A stretch of DNA of 64,000 bases, taken from the NCBI GenBank assembly GCA_905182985.1, contig CAJJDN010000011.1, forward strand, positions 824,042-888,041, written 5' to 3'. This document shows, piece after piece, positions 51,324 to 62,689 of this stretch. The first letter of the stretch is position 1. Each line of letters opens with the position of its first letter. A program made the translations under genes and the position numbers. The notes beneath the pieces were generated by a model. It did no database searches and had not been told where the DNA came from. It saw only the letters and a program-made list of their open reading frames with translations. The DNA is from Paramecium sonneborni (taxonomy: Eukaryota > Ciliophora > Oligohymenophorea > Peniculida > Parameciidae).

Positions 51324-51608
51324 TCAAAATTTAATGATTATTATTCTATTTTTCACGTTTTAAACAAATGGTTTTAGTGCCTTAAACTATTTTTTAAATT
51401 CATTCAACTATTTATTGGACTTTTCAAAGCTTCCAATTTCATTCAATTTACAATTTTAATTAATAAATTGTTAATTACTTTTTTTCTGAATATAAAATTT
51501 TACCTTAAAAGATTTCCAATTAGTTATTATTATATTTTTTATATTTTTACAAAACACCACCATTTATTTGATAATTTTAAATTTAGCAGTTTCTCTTTTT
51601 TATTTCAT
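51324..51608 (-). CDS. hypothetical basic protein (94 aa)
   Basis: ATG 51606-51608 (MKQKRETAKFKIIKQM) to TGA 51324-51326, 95 codons. C-terminal half reads NQNCKLNEIGSFEKSNKQL and FKKQFKALKPFVQNVKNR. It fits better than the F/I/L-rich plus-strand frame over the same DNA. It could be the last exon of a longer gene. No family recognised. Confidence 0.4.
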
Positions 51609-52087
51609 TTTTAATATCAAATGTTAAAGCATATTGTTAGTGAAATATTTGAATTCTTTAAATAAAAGGTTGAATTTTCTATTAATGAAAAAAAGAAATG
51701 GGTCGTAAACTTGTAGATGATCTTTGAATAAATTCATGTAAGATTGAAAATTAGCTTAAAATATGTCAACGAGTTTTAGAATATTTACTTGTGCTTTAAA
51801 ATTTACTCTAAGCAAATAGTACAAAGGCAATCTATTATAAAAATATATTTAATATAATGAAATATTTTAAGAATATATAAATATTTTTTATCAAGATTTT
51901 TAATTTTCAGTTTTTACTTTTATTCAACAATGAAAATGATTCAAACTCAAAAAAAATTAATTCTCTTTTAAAATTTTTCCATATAAGATTTTTAAAAAAG
52001 AGAAATACATAGAAATAATATTTTAAAAAATTTTTCAAATGTTATTTAATTAATTGATTTATTGAGAATAAAACAATCTATGTAAAC

Positions 52088-52126
52088 GAATGGTTACTAG
52101 CCTAAATATAGTGATAAATTTAACAT
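52088..52126 (-). repeat. 39-bp element shared with 39315-39353 (inverted)
   Basis: Reverse complement reads MLNLSLYLGQQPF and continues in an open frame to about 51950. Three mismatches to the copy at 39.3 kb, one of them silent (CAG/TAG glutamine). Confidence 0.6.
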
Positions 52127-52221
52127 ATATGCTTAATTTAGCAATAAATAATTTTCAAGACAATTTTTGGTTCATAAAAAGTTCTATTTAAATATAATAA
52201 AAATAATAAATTATTTAGGAA

Positions 52222-53211
52222 ATGTCAAATATTATGTAGAAAGACTCTAACGAAATTCCTGTAAGCATAAATTATTAAGGGGCGTTATCATATATGATTT
52301 AGGTTTAGCTTTAAATACAAAATCATTTTGCAGAACCAATAACTTAAATTAGGTAGGATTTCTATCTTTATTTTTGTAGCCAAACTTTTACTCTTTTTTA
52401 TATCAAATCAACAAAATTGAAAGCTATCGAATGATGATTTCACCTTTTCATCAAGGTTCCTATTAAATGACGTTAGAGAAAAGTTTATCAAAAAGAATCG
52501 ACTTTCGATAACATTAAAATAGAAATAGCAGAATATTTTAAGACACTAAGTATCAAGTAGATGAGAATATAAAATCAACAGTTCTAAACTTAATGTCACT
52601 TTGATAATAATCTATTCAAAATTTAATTGTAAACTAATTTAAATCAAGTTAGTTTTTACCTGTATAAAGAATTTTATTTTGATATATTTGAAGAATTATT
52701 ATTTTTATTTAGAATCGAAGGCTTTTTTAATCTAGGATATTTATTTGAAATAATCATTTATAAATTTAAGTAAAACTTGATTAGATAATAGAATGAAATA
52801 TAATATTCATTCAAATAAGCTTAGAATCATGAAAACGAAAATCATCATTTAGGATAAGGAATTATGAATCAAAACTAATCGTTAACTAGCATCGTTCTAA
52901 ATATACAAGGTTATAATTACCCAAAACCATATTTAAAATTTTAAGGACAAAAAATATGCAATCACAGGAACCCCAAACATCCACCAAAATTTTAAATCTT
53001 AAAAAAAATTTGACATAAAAAGTACTAATATTATGGTTGATACAATAACAATCAAAAAATATCCTTATAGATTATAAAATAGTACTTCTCAAATTAAAAC
53101 TTTATATAGGCCTTACAAAAAATACAATTAGGATAAGAACAATATGACTCTCAGTAATTTAAACGTAAAGGACTAATTATTTAATTATAAGAATATATTT
53201 TACATCCTTGA
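52222..53211 (+). pseudogene. spliced gene or relic with in-frame UGA codons
   Basis: Starts MSNIMQKDSNEIPVSINYQG; a 27-nt GT...AG intron near 52351 fits. Later pieces are DDFTFSSRFLLNDVREKF and, after a frame change, a long stretch: QNHENENHHLGQGIMNQNQ, TSIVLNIQGYNYPKPYLKF, ICNHRNPKHPPKFQILKKI, TGA 53011-53013, HKKYQYYG, TGA 53038-53040, YNNNQKISLQIIKQYFSNQ, ending at TGA 53209-53211. No GT...AG intron spans the two middle TGAs. No family recognised; looks like a soluble Q/N-rich protein. Confidence 0.4.
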
Positions 53212-54721
53212 TTCAATGTTTTAAACTACACTATGCCAAAACAAATCATAATATATTAAAATATCAAAGTGTGGGTTAATATTGCTATTTTATTGGATTC
53301 TTCAAGTGGATTCTTAATTAATTTATATTTATACTTTAGATCCTCGGTATATAATAAAAATAATAAAATAAAGAACAAACAGGGGAATAAACATGCAATA
53401 CAATGTTATATTATTTAGTTGAAGTGTATTTTAATCTATAAGATATTATTAAAGACTTTTAATGTAATAAAAAATAGTGATTAATATAATAGCAATAACT
53501 TATTCTAAAATAGCAAATAAATAAATTGGTCTTAAGTATTATTCTGTAAATTCAAATTTTTGGGTATTTTAATTTTGATCATTATTTATATTATTATTAT
53601 TATTATTTATAAAATCTCTTGTAATTTCTTAAACATTGTTGTGCTATTAAATGTTTGTTCTATTTTATTCAATAAATTCATTATCTCTATTTTATTCAAT
53701 AAATTGATTATCTTAATTTATAATTCTATTCTATTCAAAGTCATTTTAAATGTGAAAATTTTATTTCTCTTATTAAAATCTAATTGCATTTAAATTACTT
53801 GGTCTAGAGTAGGGTTACATTTAATAATTATATTAAAGGTGATTCTATTGACTATTAGAGTAATAACGAATTGCTCGATTCATTTTATCAAATTTATAAA
53901 AAAATCTTAAAATGAAATAAAATGAAAAATGTATTTATTAAATAATATTACAAATTGAAGTGGTTTAGAATTCATAAATAAACTAATATTATTTACATTT
54001 TGATTATCTTAGATGATCATATAGCACAAGTATTGATAATAAATTAGGTTTGTATTTAGGAATTAGATAAATAAATTAGACTTTGTAAAATCATAAAATT
54101 GATTAAAAAAGCCAATCAATTGTTTCTTTTTATATAAAAATTATTTAAATGAGATCCGAGTTTTGATTAATAATCTGAAGATTTCCAATATGATATTAAA
54201 TCACAAAACATTTTCAGGTGCAAATGCTTTAATATTTATCATTATCATTAATTCAAACCTACATTTATCAATAAATATTATTGTTGACAATTGAAATATT
54301 ATTAAGCATAGTTTTGACTGATGTCCAAGTAAATTTAATAGTAAAAGCAATATCATCAGACTAGCTATTAATTTTCTTTAAATCTTATAATTTAATTCGC
54401 TTTATAACAAAAATATTGTGGAATCGTTGTTTTAAATATTTAATTAATTCTTGACAATTTTATATCTTGCTTCAATTTGATTATTTTTTTAATAAAATGT
54501 TGTCCTACCTTCATTTTTCTTTCTGACCCACATACTTTCTCAATATTACCACTTTCAAAGCAAAAGTAAAAGAAATTCATCATAATTAATTAAAATCCAT
54601 AGGACATTAAATATCATAATAATAGAATCTATCATAAAAAGTAAATGAAAAAGAATTAAAATAAAAATTAGATTAAAAATACATTCAAGCATGATTTTTG
54701 TCATAATGGAGTAAGGAAAAA
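53212..54721. other. region without a supported gene
   Basis: AT-rich. The ORF 53560-53793 is an I/L/F low-complexity frame with no ciliate glutamines and is rejected. The frame of the preceding locus stays partly open to about 53450 but degrades. Confidence 0.3.
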
Positions 54722-54805
54722 ATGGATAAAGAATTTAATGGTTGGTCATTATTTGTGGATTACACATTTGCTCCAGGATACATTAAAAAATAAAAAATAG
54801 ATTGA
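54722..54805 (+). CDS. very short ORF or first exon
   Basis: ATG 54722 reads MDKEFNGWSLFVDYTFAPGY and then IKKQKID before TGA 54803-54805; the same frame continues ITHLLHIDYIYNLNC. The peptide looks genuine and uses TGG for its Trp, but 27 codons alone prove little. Possibly a fragment of a decayed gene. Confidence 0.3.
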
Positions 54806-55117
54806 ATTACTCATCTTTTACACATTGATTATATATATAATTTAAATTGTTAATCATTAAAAAATTAAGATTATATATATCTATTTAATCAATTCAGGTA
54901 AATTTAAATATACATTAATATAATTTAAATTACTGGAAACATAAATGATAATATGATAATAATATCTTTTGGGTTTAATTATACAGAATTTAACATTCAT
55001 TAAATAATTTTATATATAATTCTCTTTAAAGACTTCTTTTATATTTAACGAAGATTAAAAATATATTTTAGAAATTGAAGTAAATAGAATATTTTATTCA
55101 AGAAATAATTTATTAAA

Positions 55118-56180
55118 ATGATTAAATATATTATTTTTATGACTAAATTTCTATTTTATGATGTTGAAGAACATAATAAAGAAAAGAAGACTGAAGAAGA
55201 AATTCTTAAAGTGGAAAATGCAAAAATGATAAGAAAAAATAGATTAAAGATACTATTATTTTAATAAATTATCAAAATATTATTAAATTTTTTAATAGAA
55301 AAGTTATAAATGAAAGAATTTAGGCTTGAATCGTAAAAAAATAGATTGGGAGCTGAATTAATTTACAATATACACAGTTTCAAATAGGATAGAGATTAAG
55401 ATGTGTAAAGAACTTAGAATTTTGTGTATAAAAATATTTCAAATAAAGAAGTCTATGGATTTAATTGGATTTCTTAGCCAATTTATTTAAATATGAGCTT
55501 ACACAGTAAATATTCAATAAAATGATTCTAAAAATTCTTTTTTATATTAATTCATTAATGAAAATTTATGCTTTCATAAGTTTGTATTTCATTAATCGAG
55601 TAATATAAATTAATGTGCTAAATTAATTAATGCATCTTATAATGTAAAAGTTTTATTAGAATTAAATTAACAATTTAATATTCACAAAAAAATTATAAGG
55701 CTCCTTTTATATTATTGATATTCAAATTATAAAATTACACTTGATACTTAATTTTGAGGCAGATTAAACACTTAATTTTAAGAATGTTATCAAGCACCAT
55801 ATTTGAATTAAAATAGGCAAAATAAAATTTTAATCAAAATTATTCCATTAGTTTTTAAGTAAAAGATGATTAGAATTAAAACAATTTAGCCATAAGGTAG
55901 TAGAGGTAATAAGAAAAATAAAGACATTGTAATAAGCAAGCATAAATCTCAACAAATTATTCTTTGCTAACCAATTAAATTAGAGATAAAAAATATTTTC
56001 ATCAAGTGTAATTTATAGAAAAAAAAATTTTAAATGAATTGAGACAAAATTGATTAGTATTTAATATTCAATATAATTATGAATCGATTTCTTTTCTTTC
56101 AAAAGTAATACTACTTATAGCTTTTGCAGGTATGGTTACCATAACTGATGCATCATATTAAAAAGTAATTTAAAACTAAA
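55118..56180 (+). pseudogene. decayed gene with a frameshift and several UGA codons
   Basis: ATG 55118 opens about 135 clean codons (YDVEEHNKEKKTEEEIL ... QDRDQDVQRTQNFVYKNIS, GFNWISQPIYLNM). Near 55485-55495 the coding sense moves by one base into AYTVNIQQNDSKNSFLYQF, NENLCFHKFVFHQSSNINQ, and continues to at least 56130 across TGA at 55716-55718, 55755-55757 and 56040-56042. Contexts (LYY-x-YSNYK, TQF-x-GRLNTQ, QMN-x-DKIDQ) suit tryptophan. One indel plus repeated nonsense is the usual look of a pseudogene, though sequence error may contribute. Family unknown. Confidence 0.5.
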
Positions 56181-56551
56181 TAGAAGGAATTCTAATTACA
56201 TCAATTAGTAAAAAAAGCAATTAATCTATAAAATCAAGAACATAATTCCAGATATCTAATTAAAATATCTCTATTTAGAGAATGGTGGATTATAGATTGT
56301 AAAACCATCAAAATAATAATTATCTTTGAATAGATATGAAATATGAAAAATTTACTAAATTCCATAAATATTTCATAAAATATTAAATACACAAATATTA
56401 ACAGAAAAAAGCCTCCAATCTATTATAAAATTTAAATACTAAATATAACAAAAAAGGAAAAAAGCTCATGAAAAATACTAAAATATGAGAAAATGCAAGA
56501 AGAGATACTTTATAAAAAGTAGTAAAAGGAAGCTGAAACTAAATTATTCAG

Positions 56552-56866
56552 ATGGAAAATAATAATAATAAGTTGTCCTTTTTTAAAAACATTATTAATA
56601 AACCTTCTATAAATTTAGAAAGTCCCTATTATTCAAAAGAATTTTCAAATAAAGCTATAGAAATATATCGAGCTTTTTTGAATAATTATAAATATAATGA
56701 AGATGCTATTTGTTATACTCAGCTTTTAGATAAAATTATATAATTCACAATAACCATTTGCCATCGTAGATTCTCATAACACTTTATAAATGGTCTAAAT
56801 CATTCTTTAGATTAAGAGAATTAGAAAAATCTATTGTGTAAAATGATGTCTACTTATACTGAATGA
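56552..56866 (+). CDS. hypothetical protein (104 aa)
   Basis: ATG 56552 to TGA 56864-56866, 105 codons: NNNNKLSFFKNIINKPSINL, SPYYSKEFSNKAIEIYRAFL, YNEDAICYTQLLDKIIQ. The standard-code ORF ends at 56743, but the ciliate frame goes 41 codons further. No motif recognised. It converges on the next minus-strand gene. Confidence 0.55.
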
Positions 56867-56916
56867 AATACGATTGCAATTAGGAAAGACATCTACTTAA
56901 TAATAGTTTATTGAAT

Positions 56917-57280
56917 TCAAAAAAGGAAAATTATTTGAAAATATTTAGTGAAAAAAAAATTGATTAAGGAATAATCAAATAATTATTCATTATACATTAA
57001 TAGACAAGCATTGGAAGGATCAGCAAGTGAAGAAATAAATAAATGAAGTAAATTAATTAGCTAATTGATGTAAATTGGAAAAAAAAAATATTAATTCAAT
57101 TTTTTCATTGTTAGTACTCCATCACGTTTTTTCTATCAAATCATTTGTTTTTATGCTCTTTACTATAATACATTTGAGTTTCTCCACTAATCGTAATATT
57201 GATAGTTTGGTATATTTCTTATCCTGTTGCTATCGATCTTCTCGTGTTCTTTTTTTCTCTGTTTTAACTTCTGCATCCAT
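56917..57280 (-). CDS. hypothetical protein, one intron (110 aa)
   Basis: ATG 57278-57280 (MDAEVKTEKKRTREDRQQQ); intron 57133-57163 (31 nt, GTAAAG...GATAG); spliced length exactly 111 codons. Highly charged N-terminus, then KKRDGVLTMKKLNQYFFF and SSLADPSNACLLMYNEQLF. The plus-strand ORF 57075-57302 is its shadow. Function unknown. Confidence 0.5.
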
Positions 57281-57619
57281 AATTTTGGAGAAATATAGTT
57301 AAAGTGTAGTTTTATAAAAATATGACACAATTTAACCAAATGTTTCATTAGTTACAATTTCTCTATTGATCTAAGTCTCTAATAATACAAAATTTGAATA
57401 ATAATTAAATAAGCTACAATTAATTATTTTTCATCATAGAAGTATTCATATTTTTCGAAAATAATTTCCTTTTATCCTTATGAAAACATACAATAATAAT
57501 AGAAACAGGAAAAAATCTTGCTAATATAAGTTTTTTAACCTTCAAGTTGAAATGTTACTTCTAGATTTTAAATGGAAAAAATTTAATGATTGGAATGCTA
57601 AGCAGAATGCTCATAATAT

Positions 57620-59855
57620 GGAGGTGTAAAAGAATAAGTCGAGATGGGAATAAAAAATTAAATCATTAATCAAAACATTTATTATATAAATCATAATCAA
57701 CAATACAATCAAATGAAAGGTAAGAAGATCTCTTTGAAATTTTAGACTCCATTTAGGATATGAATGAATTAATGTTAAAAGGAATCATTGTTGGTGAAAT
57801 GAGTATAAAGTTCAAAAAAATATGTTTGTAAACACGCTCGAAGTTAAAGTGAATGGATTTTGCATTTGGTGGAATGATTATTGAATTTAGAATTCTGCTC
57901 AATCATACAATACAGAAACCAATAATTTAAATTCATGCAATAGTTATTCTTAATAAGATTGTAGAAAATTAGAGTATTTGGCTTTTGTTTTGGATAATGT
58001 TTTGACTTTACAGATTGCAGCATATTAGGTAAGGATAATTATTCAGAATCATCTCATCAATGTATATTTGAGGGAACATACTGTGTGAAAATGCTAAAAT
58101 GTAATGATAAGATTGGATGTACGAATAAAAATTAGAATGGGAAGCATTGTTTTTGGATCACTGGAACACTGAGAAATTGTACAAATGTCACAAAGTGTGA
58201 GCCTAGAGGTTCTTGAGGGATGCACAATAACTGAAAAAGGTTTCTGATGTATTAAATAAATGGAATTATGTTCATAATATCTTAATAATTTTTAATGTTT
58301 GGAAAGCCAATCAAATATAAATAATTATTTTTGGGATCAACAAATAATAAATTTGTTGAAAAGATATGCGAAAACCTTCCTTTTACAAAGAAGTATGAAT
58401 GTAGGTCTATTTTAAGTGATTGTAAAGTATAATCTATCAATGTATAATATATAATTAAGTATACATTACAAAATAGAAGATGTAAAATTAGACCTGAAAC
58501 ATACAATTAGATATGTAAATCAATTTGATTGTTATTCAATAGAATAATAAGATTTTGTTAGATATTAACATATATGTGAATAAAGATAATGTCATCATGC
58601 TCTAATTTATTTTAGTATTACAGATTGTCATTAATGGGAGGATGTTAAGAGACACTTTAATTATGTGAAGAGATATTGAAAGAATAGTTTTGTGAATTAC
58701 ATTATAATAAGGAAAGATGTTTTCGGCTTGAAGGAAATTCTATTTTACTAGAATGTATAAATAAGTTTTTAAGATTAAAACTGAAATAAGTTAAAATTAG
58801 TTTACTACAAAAATCATTAAATATGCTAAAATGCAAGTTAATATTGCACATTTAATGTGAATTCTGTTGGTTGTGCAGATTATCTATGTTAAAACATATA
58901 AGAGATAGAATATTGTCCAATTGATTCTAGTAGTACTATTTGTACACTTTGAATTAAGAATGTATCGTATGATTCTGATTAGAAATGTCAAAGTGGATGC
59001 TCAAATGCTAACTTATATAAAATTCAAAAATCTTGATTGGATGTGTAAAAGATTATTAATGAACTCTCTTTTCAAGATCAATGTTATATGTAGACATTTA
59101 TAAAATGATGATTGCAAATCATTTTAAGTGTTTGTTGGTTCTTGCATTATTAGGAATTTTCTGGAGTTGGATGTTCAAAATGGTCAACTAATTTTAATCA
59201 AATAATATAATGTTAATTGAATCTATAAAATAGAACTAACTGTTATTGGACAGGTACTTTTGTACAATTATTAAGATTAATAATTTAAATATAAATAATA
59301 ACAATTTTCAGATGCTTCTAAAATAGATTAAACTAATAATAGTCAATGCACCACTTTGTTAAATAATTGTATTTTTGATCATTCTCAAGGTGGATGCAAA
59401 AATAGACCTAATTCAATGGCCCGCACATCTCCCCCTAATATTGATTAGTAAAGTACTCATTATGAATGTTTTGTATGGAATCCAAAATGTACAGAAATAT
59501 TCTCTTTAGCTGCTGAAGGATGTGAAAAAAAGAATCTAATTACAGATATTTTCATTTGTAAATTAACTCTAACTTAATATAATATACTATTATTATAATT
59601 CCTTATGTTGAAGTATGCTTGTTTCTTAAAATAATATTAGTAGTTTTCATTGTTAACAATTATATTTAGGATAATTATGCTAATATGCAACTCACAATTG
59701 CATCCAATGGATAGCATACATTTTCATTTCTTACAAAAGTGAAGAATCTTAACACTATTTTTCATCATGCAAGTATGATATTATTCAAAAATCACATCTG
59801 ATTCAACTAATAAAGAATTTATGTATTTTTAGAAGAAAAATAAATTAAAGAACAT
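57620..59855 (+). pseudogene. Cys-rich surface-antigen-like gene, interrupted
   Basis: Cys-rich stretches of surface-antigen type run through the interval: CIWWNDY, NGKHCFWITGTLRNCTNV, ICENLPFTKKYECRSIL, KCQSGCSNANLY, CSKWSTNFNQIIQCQL, NCYWTGTF, SQCTTLLNNCIFDHSQGG, ECFVWNPKCTEIFSL. The pieces lie in different frames and several TGAs remain (for example after NDY near 57890 and after PRGS near 58215). Some frame changes may be introns (one near 59255-59310), but the number of breaks suggests a decaying paralogue of the giant gene at 14.3-22.4 kb. No start or signal peptide was fixed. Confidence 0.5.
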
Positions 59856-62151
59856 TTCAAAACTCTTACAACCAAGAGTCCAAAGACTTAACTCAAGTGG
59901 ATAATTACAAATATATAGTTTATCATAATATTACTATTAAATGATAATATAACTGTAAATATTTCATTTATAATAACAAATATATATATCGATATTAATA
60001 TTATCATAACTAATATTTGAATTTAAAGTTATAATTTTATTGTAAATCCTATTATTTCTATTATAATTTAATAATGAGTTAAAAATATTAATTTTTGTTA
60101 TAAATTTAGGTTGATATGATTATAATAATTTTTTTTGAAATCAATTTTATAATGAAAACCATAATATTTATAAAAATAGGATAATATAAAACGTAAATAA
60201 ATTTTTATTTATTTAAATATCTATTTAAATGTAAAAAGAAGAAAAGGAGATGTTATCTTAAGGATCTATTAAATTAAAGTTGATAGATGAATCTCATAAA
60301 TAGCATGGTGGATGTTAAGGAGTAATATTTAATTTTTCTGGTACAATTTTAATAACTGATGATTGGAAAAAAAAATATTTGGAATTTCTAAAATGGAAAA
60401 ATGGAATTATCAAAATGTTTAGAAGGAGATGATACAAAAATGAATTGTTATATTTTTAGTAAAAAATAAAATGCATTCATTTGTTCTGATGATTCTTCCA
60501 TTAGAATTTGGAAGTAGTAAAATGATAAGGAATGGATTAAATCTGATCGTTAAACATAGCATTAAAATGCCATTTTGTGTTTGACGTTAAACGAGGAAGA
60601 AGATATCTTATTTGCAGGGGGTGCAGAATTTATTATTACAATATGGAAAGTAGATTTTAATATGAATTAACTGACTTATATTTAATCCTTAAAAAGACAT
60701 ACATTTTCAGTTTTTGCTTAAATAATTCTGAAAATTAATTAGTTTCTTGTGGGTAAGAAATAATTTTATGGTAAAAAAATGAAGAATAATTATGGGAATT
60801 TTGTTATATTGTTAACTAATCAATCAATTAAGATGGCTCTAGGATCAAATTTTTAGATGATAATTAATTTATTTGGGCAGCTAATACATAGGATAGTGAT
60901 AAAATCCATGTGTTTGAACTTGATGATGGATAATTTTATGAAAATTAAGAAAAGACTCTTTAATTNTTATTCAAAAATCACATCTGATTCAACTAATAAA
61001 GAATTTATGTATTTTTAGAAGAAAAATAAATTAAAGAACATTTCAAAACTCTTACAACCAAGAGTCCAAAGACTTAACTCAAGTGGATAATTACAAATAT
61101 ATAGTTTATCATAATATTACTATTAAATGATAATATAACTGTAAATATTTCATTTATAATAACAAATATATATATCGATATTAATATTATCATAACTAAT
61201 ATTTGAATTTAAAGTTATAATTTTATTGTAAATCCTATTATTTCTATTATAATTTAATAATGAGTTAAAAATATTAATTTTTGTTATAAATTTAGGTTGA
61301 TATGATTATAATAATTTTTTTTGAAATCAATTTTATAATGAAAACCATAATATTTATAAAAATAGGATAATATAAAACGTAAATAAATTTTTATTTATTT
61401 AAATATCTATTTAAATGTAAAAAGAAGAAAAGGAGATGTTATCTTAAGGATCTATTAAATTAAAGTTGATAGATGAATCTCATAAATAGCATGGTGGATG
61501 TTAAGGAGTAATATTTAATTTTTCTGGTACAATTTTAATAACTGATGATTGGAAAAAAAAATATTTGGAATTTCTAAAATGGAAAAATGGAATTATCAAA
61601 ATGTTTAGAAGGAGATGATACAAAAATGAATTGTTATATTTTTAGTAAAAAATAAAATGCATTCATTTGTTCTGATGATTCTTCCATTAGAATTTGGAAG
61701 TAGTAAAATGATAAGGAATGGATTAAATCTGATCGTTAAACATAGCATTAAAATGCCATTTTGTGTTTGACGTTAAACGAGGAAGAAGATATCTTATTTG
61801 CAGGGGGTGCAGAATTTATTATTACAATATGGAAAGTAGATTTTAATATGAATTAACTGACTTATATTTAATCCTTAAAAAGACATACATTTTCAGTTTT
61901 TGCTTAAATAATTCTGAAAATTAATTAGTTTCTTGTGGGTAAGAAATAATTTTATGATAAAAAAATGAAGAATAATTATGGGAATTTTGTTATATTGTTA
62001 ACTAATCAATCAATTAAGATGGCTCTAGGATCAAATTTTTAGATGATAATTAATTTATTTGGGCAGCTAATACATAGGATAGTGATAAAATCCATGTGTT
62101 TGAACTTGATGATGGATAATTTTATGAAAATTAAGAAAAGACTCTTTAATT
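59781..62151. repeat. assembly duplication around N at 60966
   Basis: Bases 59781-60965 recur as 60967-62151 (1185 nt). The only difference seen is G at 60771 against A at 61957. Same pattern as the other N junctions: two overlapping contig ends not merged. Confidence 0.92.
60229..60965 (+). CDS. WD40-repeat protein, truncated first copy
   Basis: The same gene as 61415-62407, cut at the contig end (N at 60966). It keeps TGG at 60769-60771 in EIILWQKNEEQLWEF, where the second copy has TGA, so this copy carries the better reading at that site. It has the same two homopolymer frame breaks. Confidence 0.75.
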
Positions 62152-62407
62152 AATAAAAGATAATAAGCCTTATGATATCCATTTCTTTCCAATAATATAC
62201 AATAAATAGAAAAATGCCATATTCTTTAAACATAAAAGCAATTTGTATATCTTAAGAAAATAAGAAAATGGAGAATTAAAAATTGTTGAAGTATTTAATT
62301 TTGGTGGAGTTCAAACTTAAGGTAATGTTACATTAAACGGAGATTATTTAGTAGAATGGAATGAATATAAGTAGTGTTTTTCTACATATGAAATATGTTA
62401 TTAATGA
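61415..62407 (+). CDS. WD40-repeat protein with sequence errors or lesions
   Basis: ATG 61415 reads MQKEEKEMLSQGSIKLKL, then CQGVIFNFSGTILIT. Blades: SDDSSIRIWKQQ, LFAGGAEFIITIWKV, LVSCGQEIILWQKNEE, FIWAANTQDSDKIHVFEL, YLVEWNEYKQCF; stop TGA 62405-62407. Three breaks: an A9 run after GATTGG (A8 gives WKKNIWNFQNGKMELS), a T5 run after TTTTCAG (T6 gives FCLNNSENQLVSCGQ), and TGA at 61955-61957 where copy 1 has TGG. With these corrected the protein is continuous, about 325 aa, a seven-blade-type propeller without extra domains. Confidence 0.72.
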
Positions 62408-62689
62408 AATATCCATAAATAATTCAATTATCAAAGTATTTATTAATTCAAAAATATTATTAATATTTAAATTTTAAAAGGGTATCATAATATAAAATAA
62501 TTAATTGAATTTATAAGTACTATAAATATATAATAATTATTAATCAAAATTAATGGAAAAGACTAAAAGAACATTTATTAAAAATATAATAGGAAAATTT
62601 GATTAAATCAGAACAAATAAATCAACATTTATAATTCAATTAATTGACATTATTAAATTTTTTTAATACAACCTCCCAAGAATTATAAA
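62408..62689. other. intergenic spacer
   Basis: AT-rich gap between the WD40 gene and the convergent Cys-rich gene. Nothing recognised. Confidence 0.35.

Noticed and set aside
51246..51860. Plus-strand frame MSQDSEYQKIYE... with one TGA and ~200 open codons
   Set aside because: Almost pure F/I/L/K low complexity; the minus-strand frame over 51324-51608 has normal composition. Not used as a UGA case.
57075..57302. Plus-strand 75-aa ORF
   Set aside because: Shadow of the minus-strand 110-aa gene, which has a clean 31-nt intron.
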